Assembly: GCA_017538685.1 (NCBI GenBank)
Contig: JAFYIK010000109.1
Span: 1-5,223 of the forward strand
DNA from: Bacteroidales bacterium
GTDB lineage: Bacteria; Bacteroidota; Bacteroidia; Bacteroidales; UBA932
Length of the DNA stretch: 5,223 nucleotides
Direction: 5' to 3'
Within the stretch, counting starts at the first letter, position 1. Every line of letters starts with the position of its first letter. Made by a program: the position numbers and the translations under genes. Positions 1-5,223 of the stretch are shown here, piece after piece. Under the pieces are notes generated by a model, which saw only the letters and a list, made by a program, of their open reading frames with translations, searched no databases and was not told the DNA's origin.

Positions 1-1653
1 AAGCTTGAGCGATGCCTTGCGGGAAGCTAGCGAAGAGTCGCGCTGCAGGACTTCACGGCGGACCATAGAGCCGCCCTTGTCATACATATCCACAAGTCGG
101 GTGTACGGCGGGAGGCCGAAGGACTTGCGCTCGGCGAGGAGTTCGCCCAGTGCGGCGCTGATGCCCTTCCGGTCGGCGGGTCCCGTCCCTTCCGAAGCAA
201 GCGCGCGATAGACCGGATGGGAGGCCGCGCCGCACTGGACAATCAGCCGATCCGTATGAGTACGTATGGAGCAGAGCAGCTGCAGCGCCTTTTCGTCCGC
301 CCTGAAATCAGACCTGTCGAAAAGTGAGTCGGCCTGCAAAACCAGCGTCAGGGCGCTGTGTGAGGCAGATTTCCGGGCGGCGACCGCCGTCAGCAGCTGC
401 GGATCGCGGTCGGGCAGCAGCGAGCGCAGCTCGGCCACCGCATCGTCTTCCGTCTGGTAGCAGCGCACGACCGTGACCAGCGCATCGGCAGGCAGCGCGC
501 GTATCTCCTCCAGCGCCCTGCGGGAGTAGTTCCCCACCATCCCGCGTTTGTGCTTCTCGGCCGGGATATCGATTATCTCCACGGCGGGCAGCGTCTCGCT
601 CACCGGCATCAGCTCGTATTTGCCGCTGAGGCAATTGCTCAGGCTCTCGAGCGACGGACAGGCCGAACCCAGAATCAGCCGGGCACCGTGCAGCCGCGCG
701 AGCATCGCGGCCACATCGCGGCCGTTGTACAGCGGCGCGGGCTCGTTCTGCTTGAACGACACGTCCTGTTCCTCGTCCACTATCACAAGCCCCAATTCAG
801 TCCACGGCAGGAAAATCGCCGAACGAACACCTATCACGGCCACCGGGCTTGAAGCATCGCGCACGGCCTGCAGGACTTCCCTCTTCTGCTTGTCGGTGGA
901 GGTGGCGCCATAGAAGAGCAAACGGTCGCCAAGCCCACGGGCCAGGGCGTCGCGCAGATTGAAGCCGAAATCCGTCTCCGGCTCGAGAATCAGCACACTT
1001 CTTCCGGCATCCAGCGCCCTTCGGATCTCATCCAGATAGTACGGTACACGGTCCGTCCCGCGCAGCAGGACCGGTTTCTCCCTAAAATCTATCATATTCT
1101 GGAAGGCTTTATGAGTAGATTCCGAGCCCAGGGCCTCCATCTCTGTACGGGCAAGATTCAATTGCTCGAGAAGGCGTGACAATTCTTCTTCAAGCCTCGC
1201 CGTCACGGCGTCATTGTGCTTTTTCTGCAAGGCCTTCTCCCTCAATTCTACACTCTTCTCCAGCTTCGATATCTTCGCTTCAAGTGCCGAGCGCTTCTTC
1301 TGCCGAATCTGCGCAGAATGCTCGTCCATCTTCAGCGCCTGCAACTCGCCGCGCACTTTCGCAATAGGATAAGCCACCTTGTACACCTCGCCGAGCGTGC
1401 ACATATAATAAGAGGAGACGAACTCCCAAAGCTGAAGCTCCTTCTCAGAGATGTCCGCCAGGCCGGTATCGGCCGAATCTATCGAATAGACGGTAGCCAC
1501 ATCCGGCTGCCCGCCGACGCTCACAACCACACCCACATACTGCTTCCGCACAAAATGCACGGTCACCCTCTGCCCCACGTGAACCTCCTCCGTGGTCGAA
1601 TACCACGGATTCCAATCCAGCCTCAGAGGCAGACACACCTGGATGTAAGTCAT
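1..1653 (-). CDS. priA: PriA-family replication restart protein, ATPase-degenerate, 3' end cut by window edge
   Basis: This is a primosomal protein N' homologue; PriA recognises stalled forks in the cytoplasm and helps reload the replicative helicase. The frame is open for 551 codons from the ATG at 1653 and runs off base 1. Residues 1-97 match the PriA 3'-DNA-binding domain (TYIQVCLPL, VGQRVTVHF, YYMCTLGEV). Residues 110-176 are a charged, heptad-like helix where a winged helix is expected. Helicase lobe 1 is recognisable at 195-350: GRSVLILEPE (217-226), VRSAIFLP (276-283), DEEQD (293-297, normally DEEHD) and GSACPSLES (329-337). The P-loop is gone: GVTGSGKTE is replaced by RGTDR (198-202). 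There is no CxxC pair, so the zinc module is missing, and motifs IV-VI are absent. Later PriA landmarks survive: ADSLFDRSDFRADEKALQLL (441-460), ERKSFGLPPYTRL (508-520). Family membership is very likely; loss of ATPase activity is inferred. The start lies 4 nt after a promoter box. Confidence 0.9.
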   Translation of the reverse strand, partial: MTYIQVCLPLRLDWNPWYSTTEEVHVGQRVTVHFVRKQYVGVVVSVGGQPDVATVYSIDSADTGLADISEKELQLWEFVSSYYMCTLGEVYKVAYPIAKVRGELQALKMDEHSAQIRQKKRSALEAKISKLEKSVELREKALQKKHNDAVTARLEEELSRLLEQLNLARTEMEALGSESTHKAFQNMIDFREKPVLLRGTDRVPYYLDEIRRALDAGRSVLILEPETDFGFNLRDALARGLGDRLLFYGATSTDKQKREVLQAVRDASSPVAVIGVRSAIFLPWTELGLVIVDEEQDVSFKQNEPAPLYNGRDVAAMLARLHGARLILGSACPSLESLSNCLSGKYELMPVSETLPAVEIIDIPAEKHKRGMVGNYSRRALEEIRALPADALVTVVRCYQTEDDAVAELRSLLPDRDPQLLTAVAARKSASHSALTLVLQADSLFDRSDFRADEKALQLLCSIRTHTDRLIVQCGAASHPVYRALASEGTGPADRKGISAALGELLAERKSFGLPPYTRLVDMYDKGGSMVRREVLQRDSSLASRKASLKL

Positions 1654-1657
1654 ATAG

Positions 1658-1665
1658 CAAAGATA
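1658..1665 (-). promoter_or_regulatory. -7 box of the priA promoter
   Basis: Read on the minus strand this is TATCTTTG, an exact match to the Bacteroidota -7 consensus TAnnTTTG. A weak -33 element (TATG on the minus strand, plus-strand bases 1686-1689, one mismatch to TTTG) lies 20 bp upstream. The last G is only 4 bases from the priA ATG, so transcription would start at or within a few bases of that ATG. The call rests on the consensus match, the location in the divergent gap, and the direction. Confidence 0.6.
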
Positions 1666-1687
1666 ATGAATTTCAAGCCAGAATTCA

Positions 1688-1695
1688 TATATTTG
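1688..1695 (+). promoter_or_regulatory. -7 box of the peptidase operon promoter
   Basis: TATATTTG matches the Bacteroidota -7 consensus TAnnTTTG exactly. No clear TTTG is seen at the expected -33 position. The box ends 6 bases before the ATG at 1702, so the message would have almost no leader. This also argues against the in-frame ATG at 1666, which lies upstream of the predicted transcription start. A TATAAT string (1696-1701) directly follows, but it is the -10 of a different sigma-factor class and would place the transcript start inside the gene. Confidence 0.55.
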
Positions 1696-1701
1696 TATAA
1701 T

Positions 1702-3564
1702 ATGATACTGAGCATTCTGATCGCCCTTACGCTGGGCAATGTGATAGAAATAAAGCCGGAATCGAATCCGGAAGGAAAGATTCTGACTATGAAGGAAGCC
1801 ACGATCGACCGCAGCGTCTTCCCGCAATTCCCAAGAGTCAACCTTCAGCCAAGGGCCCCGTTCAAATACAGGGTGGATGAGGGAGAAGGCGTCTATTACA
1901 TAAATGAAAAAGACACCGTCTGGATCGCCAGGGACGAAGCCGAACTGCACTACGGCACTTCCGTCAGCCGCAATGAATTCGGTATCGACGGCGGGCTGTT
2001 TCCCTCCCCGAGCGGGGACAAACTCGCATTCTACGGCAAGGACGAATCCCTGGTCGAGACCTTCCCCCTTCTGGACATCGGCAAGTGCGCCCTCAGGCCG
2101 CTCAAATACCCTATGAACGGCACCGCCTCCGAGCGCGTGGACCTTCACGTCTACGACTGCGCGACCGCAAGGACTATCACCCTGAAAATAAACGACTTCG
2201 GGCCGGATAGATATATCACCGCCGTAAGCTGGATGGGCGAAGACACAATCCTCGCGCAGATCCTCGACCGCAGCCAGCACGACCTCAGGCTCAACCTCTA
2301 CGACGCCAACACCGGCGAGCAGATAAGGACCATACTCGAAGAGCACAACGACGCCTGGGTGGAACCCTACAGACAGCAGGTTCAGCTCTCGGACAAACTC
2401 TTCCTCTATTTCACCGACAACCGCGACGGCTTCAAAAGCATCTACCTCACGGACCTGGACGGCGGCATCAAACGCATAACCCCCGCGCCCGCGGACGCGC
2501 TCTTCATAGCCTATAAGAACGGTTACGTTTACTACAACAGCTTCGAAATCTCCCCCGCCGAGCAGCAGATTTTCCGCGTGAAACTCACCCTCGGAAAATC
2601 AGCCGCGAAATCCATAATCGGCAAGCCCGAGCGCATCACCAAGGAGCGCGGCTCTCACAACGCCTTCTTCATCGGCGACACCCTCATCGACCGCTACAGC
2701 AGCTTCACCGTCCCCGGCGTCCTGCAAAAATACGACGCCAACGGCAAACCGGCCGGCAAGCCCGTGAAGGTCGATGATCCTTTGAAAGACTACGCCGTCC
2801 CCGAAATCGAATTCGGCACAGTCCCCAGCGCCGACGGGCAATTCGAGAACCACTACCGCCTCTACAAGCCCCTCGGCTTCGACCCTGCGAAGAAATACCC
2901 TCTTATAGTCTATGTCTACGGCGGGCCACACTCGCAGATGGTGCGCGACAGCTGGCTGGGCGGTATCCGTATGTGGGAACTGCTGATGGCCCAGAAGGGC
3001 TATGTCGTCTATGTGCAGGACAACCGCGGCACCTCGGGCCACGGCGCGGCCTACGAAAAGGCGATCAACCGCCTGTGCGGCCAGGCCGAAATGGCCGACC
3101 AGATGGTGGGCATACGCGCGCTGCTCGAAAAGCCCTGGATCGACAGCGAACGCGTGGGAGTGCACGGCTGGAGCTACGGCGGCTTTATGACCATCTCGAT
3201 GGCCCTCACCTATCCAGACGTCTTCAAGGTGGCGGTCGCGGGCGGCCCGGTGATCGACTGGAGCTGGTACGAAGTAATGTACGGCGAGCGATATATGGAC
3301 ACGGAAGCGACCAATCCAGACGGCTTCGCCCTCACCCGCCTGCAGGACAAGGCGGACCAGCTCGAGGCAAAACTCCTCATCTGCCAGGGCGCACAGGACG
3401 TAACGGTCGTCTGGCAGCACTCCCTCAGCTTCGTGCAGGCCTGCATCAATGCCGGCAAACAAATCGACTACTTCCCCTTCCCCACGGCCGACCACAATAT
3501 GGTGCGTGAGGAACGCGTCTACCTATACCGGAAAATAACCGACTATTTCGATACCAATCTATGA
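1702..3564 (+). CDS. S9 family serine peptidase, dipeptidyl-peptidase IV-like, with a short propeller
   Basis: The predicted protein has 620 residues. Family S9 enzymes have a beta-propeller that gates an alpha/beta-hydrolase and usually release dipeptides from peptide N-termini. Propeller-like sequence covers about 60-380 (for example SPSGDKLAF at 102-110). The hydrolase covers about 385-620 and has a full triad: Ser491 in GWSYGG (489-494), Asp566 in GAQD and His598 in ADHN. Tyr406 in VYVYGGP fits the oxyanion tyrosine. VSRNEFG (88-94) sits where DPP IV has VYEEEFG; only the second of the two amine-binding glutamates remains (Glu92), so DPP IV specificity is not assured. The protein is about 100 residues shorter than typical homologues, and the shortfall lies before residue 90. 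The N-terminus has a hydrophobic run (ILSILIALTLG) but no basic n-region or clear cleavage site, so export is uncertain. The ATG at 1702 is preferred because it follows the promoter box; ATGs at 1666 and 1789 are alternatives. The gene overlaps the next one by 4 bases. Confidence 0.88.
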   Translation: MILSILIALTLGNVIEIKPESNPEGKILTMKEATIDRSVFPQFPRVNLQPRAPFKYRVDEGEGVYYINEKDTVWIARDEAELHYGTSVSRNEFGIDGGLFPSPSGDKLAFYGKDESLVETFPLLDIGKCALRPLKYPMNGTASERVDLHVYDCATARTITLKINDFGPDRYITAVSWMGEDTILAQILDRSQHDLRLNLYDANTGEQIRTILEEHNDAWVEPYRQQVQLSDKLFLYFTDNRDGFKSIYLTDLDGGIKRITPAPADALFIAYKNGYVYYNSFEISPAEQQIFRVKLTLGKSAAKSIIGKPERITKERGSHNAFFIGDTLIDRYSSFTVPGVLQKYDANGKPAGKPVKVDDPLKDYAVPEIEFGTVPSADGQFENHYRLYKPLGFDPAKKYPLIVYVYGGPHSQMVRDSWLGGIRMWELLMAQKGYVVYVQDNRGTSGHGAAYEKAINRLCGQAEMADQMVGIRALLEKPWIDSERVGVHGWSYGGFMTISMALTYPDVFKVAVAGGPVIDWSWYEVMYGERYMDTEATNPDGFALTRLQDKADQLEAKLLICQGAQDVTVVWQHSLSFVQACINAGKQIDYFPFPTADHNMVREERVYLYRKITDYFDTNL

Positions 3565-4907
3565 AACAGTACATCCAGGACAATAAGGAACGCTTCTTCG
3601 AGGAGCTGTTCAGCCTTCTGAGAATCCCCTCCATCAGCGCCAAGGCTGAGAACAAAGCGGATATGAAACGCTGCGCCGAAAGGCTTGCGGAGCTCCTGCT
3701 CGAAGCGGGAGCGGACGAAGCCGCGGTCTACCCAAGCAAGGGCAACCCGGTGGTCTACGGCCAGAAGATAATCGACCCGAAGGCCAAGACCGTGCTGGTC
3801 TACGGCCACTACGACGTCCAGCCGCCCGAGCCGCTCGAGAAATGGAACACGGACCCCTTCGAACCCGTCATCCACGACAACGCCATCTGGGCGCGCGGAG
3901 CCAACGATGACAAAGGCCAGCTATTTATGCACATCAAGGCCTTTGAATATCAGGTCCGCACGGGAAAGCTCCACCACAACGTAAAGTTCATCTTCGAAGG
4001 TGAAGAAGAAATCGGAAGCCCCAGCCTCCCCGACTGGATGCGCGAACACAAGGATCTCCTGAAGGCCGATATCTGCCTCGTCTCGGACACCACGATGATC
4101 AGCGAGAAAGTCCCGAGCATCAACTGCGGAATGCGCGGCCTTAGCTACCTCGAGGTCAAGGTCACCGGCCCCAACAAAGACCTTCACAGCGGTCACTACG
4201 GCGGCGCCGTCGCCAACCCCATCACCGTCCTCTGCGAGATGATAGCGAAGCTTCACGACGAGAACCAGCGAGTCGCCGTTCCCGGCTTCTACGACAAAGT
4301 CGTCGAACTGAGCAAGGAAGACCGCGAACTCCTCTCGAAGGCCCCGTTCGACCTCGACGAATACAAGCAATTCCTCGGAATCGACGAAGTGCGCGGCGAG
4401 AAAGGCTACACCACCCTCGAGCGCACGGGCATCAGGCCCTGCCTCGATGTCTGCGGAATCTGGGGCGGCTACACCGGCGAAGGCGCAAAGACCGTCCTTC
4501 CCGGCGAAGCTCACGCGAAGATCTCTATGCGCCTGGTGCCCAACCAGTTAAGCCGCGAAATCACGCCCCTTTTCAAGCGTTATTTCGAAAGCATCGCCCC
4601 TAAAGACGTCCACGTGGAAGTGAAAGAATGCGAAGGCGGCGACGGATTCCTCATCCCAATCAGCTCGGACGCTTACAAAGCCGCCGCCCGCGCCATCGGA
4701 GAAGTCTACGGAATCGAGCCCGTCCCCAGCCGCGGCGGCGGCTCTATCGCCGTCCTCGCCGAAATGCAGCAGATCCTCGGAATCGACCCGCTCCTTATGG
4801 GCTTCGGACTCGAACGCGACACAATCCACTCCCCCAATGAAAGTTACCTTCTCAAACAACTATTTGGAGGAATGGAATCTATCGCCCTGTTCTACCAATA
4901 CTATTAA
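3561..4907 (+). CDS. M20 family metallodipeptidase (cytosolic nonspecific dipeptidase/carnosinase-like)
   Basis: The predicted protein is a complete 448-residue two-zinc peptidase that splits dipeptides and, in some relatives, very short peptides. All the family landmarks are visible: YGHYDVQP (81-88) gives zinc ligand His83 and catalytic Asp85. ARGANDDKG (111-119) gives bridging Asp116. FEGEEEIGS (145-153) gives catalytic Glu149 and zinc ligand Glu150. VSDTT gives Asp176, and IHSPNES (422-428) gives His423. The lid/dimerisation domain carries DLHSGHYGG (208-215 and following) with His209, which reaches the partner active site in this family, and SMRLVPNQ with Arg324. RGGGSIAV (391-398) is the usual substrate-carboxylate loop. 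There is no signal peptide, so the enzyme should be cytosolic. Its ATG sits in the ATGA overlap with the S9 gene stop and has no Shine-Dalgarno sequence, which points to translational coupling. Residue roles are assigned by family analogy. Confidence 0.95.
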   Translation: MKQYIQDNKERFFEELFSLLRIPSISAKAENKADMKRCAERLAELLLEAGADEAAVYPSKGNPVVYGQKIIDPKAKTVLVYGHYDVQPPEPLEKWNTDPFEPVIHDNAIWARGANDDKGQLFMHIKAFEYQVRTGKLHHNVKFIFEGEEEIGSPSLPDWMREHKDLLKADICLVSDTTMISEKVPSINCGMRGLSYLEVKVTGPNKDLHSGHYGGAVANPITVLCEMIAKLHDENQRVAVPGFYDKVVELSKEDRELLSKAPFDLDEYKQFLGIDEVRGEKGYTTLERTGIRPCLDVCGIWGGYTGEGAKTVLPGEAHAKISMRLVPNQLSREITPLFKRYFESIAPKDVHVEVKECEGGDGFLIPISSDAYKAAARAIGEVYGIEPVPSRGGGSIAVLAEMQQILGIDPLLMGFGLERDTIHSPNESYLLKQLFGGMESIALFYQYY

Positions 4908-4921
4908 TAGAAGGAGCGGAG

Positions 4922-4940
4922 ACGCCCCACACGGAGGCGT
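4922..4940 (+). terminator. GC-rich hairpin just after the peptidase operon, possible terminator
   Basis: ACGCCCC pairs with GGAGGCGT across an ACAC loop: five pairs (4922-4926 with 4936-4940), one bulged A (4935), then two more pairs (4927-4928 with 4933-4934). It lies 15 bases past the M20 stop, the usual place for a terminator or a 3' stabilising stem. No T-run follows, so intrinsic termination is only one possibility. Confidence 0.35.
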
Positions 4941-5008
4941 GGCCACCCGAAATCATCTTGAAGCGGAGCGACAGTTTCGGTCTGAGAGGCCTGTCCACCC
5001 CCGGACAG
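4941..5008. other. Non-coding stretch with further inverted repeats before the insertion sequence
   Basis: No gene is credible here. CCGAAA (4947-4952) and TTTCGG (4975-4980) are perfect complements around a 22-base loop, and are flanked by two GGCC strings (4941-4944 and 4988-4991) that can also pair. Next comes CTGTCC (4991-4996), a six-base loop, and GGACAG (5003-5008), which ends exactly where the insertion sequence appears to begin. The stems are seen directly; any RNA or repeat-element identity is unknown. Confidence 0.4.
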
Positions 5009-5034
5009 TGATGTGCACCCCAAAAGTTGGACGG
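5009..5034 (+). repeat. Terminal inverted repeat (IRR) of the IS3-family element
   Basis: The sequence TGATGTGCACCCC followed by AAAAGTTGGAC has the form of IS150-group ends: a TG dinucleotide, four bases, GCACCC, then an AAAAGTTGGAC block. The outer edge at 5009 is chosen by aligning the spacing from TG to GCACCC. An edge at 5012 is the alternative. The matching left repeat is outside the window. Confidence 0.7.
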
Positions 5035-5048
5035 TTAATAATAGATAT

Positions 5049-5222
5049 TTACATGTTCTGAGTTCGGTATTGCACCGGACTCAGTCCTTTTAACCGTAGT
5101 TTGATTCGTTTATTGTTGTAGTAGTCGACATATTCCCGGAGAGCTGCTTTGAACTGCTCCATGCTGTCCCACTTGTACAAATATAGCAACTCTGATTTCA
5201 TTATCCCAAAGAAGTTTTCCAT
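5049..5222 (-). CDS. IS3-family OrfB (DDE) transposase, C-terminal 57 residues, 5' part cut by window edge
   Basis: This is the last part of the integrase-like transposase that cuts and joins IS ends. The visible reading begins [11 protein letters not shown], the end of the DDE catalytic core; the Glu in MENFF is the third acidic catalytic residue in this family. The rest, including [10 protein letters not shown] and [12 protein letters not shown], is the standard OrfB C-terminal signature. The stop codon is TAA (5051-5049). The first Met here is internal, not a start; the gene continues past 5223. OrfA and the frameshift site normal for IS3 elements are outside the window. The C-terminus is intact, so this end shows no decay. 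Confidence 0.93.
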   Translation of the reverse strand: MENFFGIMKSELLYLYKWDSMEQFKAALREYVDYYNNKRIKLRLKGLSPVQYRTQNM

Positions 5223-5223
5223 C

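Larger units (their letters stand above)
5009..5223 (-). mobile_element. IS3-family (IS150-type) insertion sequence, transposase 3' end only
   Basis: The element starts at about 5009 with a typical IS150-group terminus and contains the end of an OrfB transposase reading leftward; the rest lies beyond the right edge. This is therefore the right (transposase-distal) end of the IS. The AT-richer base composition contrasts with the GC-rich peptidase genes, consistent with recent acquisition. The other terminus and any target duplication cannot be seen. The 3-4 bases before 5009 (ACAG) are the candidate duplication. Confidence 0.85.

Noticed and set aside
1..6. Window begins exactly with AAGCTT, suggesting a cloned HindIII end
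   Set aside because: Another AAGCTT occurs at 4248-4253 and the right end is not such a site, so this may be chance or only a clone edge; it is not biology.
1..1653. priA as a decayed pseudogene
   Set aside because: There is no stop or frameshift in 551 codons, codon use is regular, and conserved landmarks remain in order, so selective loss of the ATPase parts fits better.
1216..1701. Plus-strand open frame that would extend the S9 peptidase N-terminus by 162 residues
   Set aside because: It is antisense to well-conserved priA sequence and shows no peptidase-like residues. The promoter box at 1688-1695 places the start downstream.
1696..1701. TATAAT hexamer before the S9 start
   Set aside because: It would start transcription inside the gene, and the exact Bacteroidota-type box next to it explains the position better. 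It is kept only as support for the alternative start at 1789.
2599..3495. Long minus-strand open frame (298 codons) under the S9 gene
   Set aside because: It is a shadow in GC-rich DNA: it has no recognisable motif and lies opposite the conserved hydrolase domain.
3921..4514. Minus-strand open frame (197 codons) under the M20 gene
   Set aside because: Its low-complexity Val/Ala/Asp composition mirrors the C-rich third positions of the real gene, and it has no motif.
4837..5061. Plus-strand open frame of 74 codons crossing the M20 stop and the IS end
   Set aside because: It begins inside the M20 gene, runs through hairpins and across the IS boundary, and has no family resemblance.

Overview
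The window looks like chromosomal DNA from a member of the Bacteroidota, probably Bacteroidales. The evidence is two exact TAnnTTTG boxes of the Bacteroidota sigma factor in the only promoter-bearing gap, no convincing Shine-Dalgarno sequences at the chosen starts, a Bacteroidota-type S9 peptidase, and a PriA N-terminus of the kind seen in this phylum. The flanking genes are GC-rich and the right-hand insertion sequence is visibly AT-richer. A genus cannot be named from this sequence.

Layout. Bases 1-1653 (minus strand) hold most of a PriA-family replication-restart protein that runs off the left edge. It is open for 551 codons but has lost the P-loop, the zinc-binding cysteine module and helicase motifs IV-VI, so it is most likely an ATPase-dead PriA. 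This is the most notable item in the window. A 48-bp AT-rich gap (1654-1701) carries two back-to-back promoters, each so close to its start codon that both messages may be nearly leaderless. On the plus strand, an S9 (dipeptidyl-peptidase IV-like) serine peptidase at 1702-3564 overlaps by ATGA with an M20 metallodipeptidase at 3561-4907. After a roughly 100-base non-coding stretch full of hairpins (4908-5008), an IS3-family (IS150-type) insertion sequence begins at about 5009. Its transposase C-terminus lies on the minus strand and runs off the right edge.

How the genes work together. The two peptidases form a translationally coupled pair with complementary roles: the S9 enzyme would clip short units, probably dipeptides, from peptides, and the M20 enzyme would split dipeptides into amino acids. 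The PriA-like gene is divergent and functionally unrelated. Its lost ATPase and zinc parts resemble what is known of actinobacterial PriA, and suggest that it works as a scaffold in replisome reloading, or that a second, canonical PriA exists elsewhere in the genome. No CRISPR array, tRNA, rRNA or riboswitch was seen.
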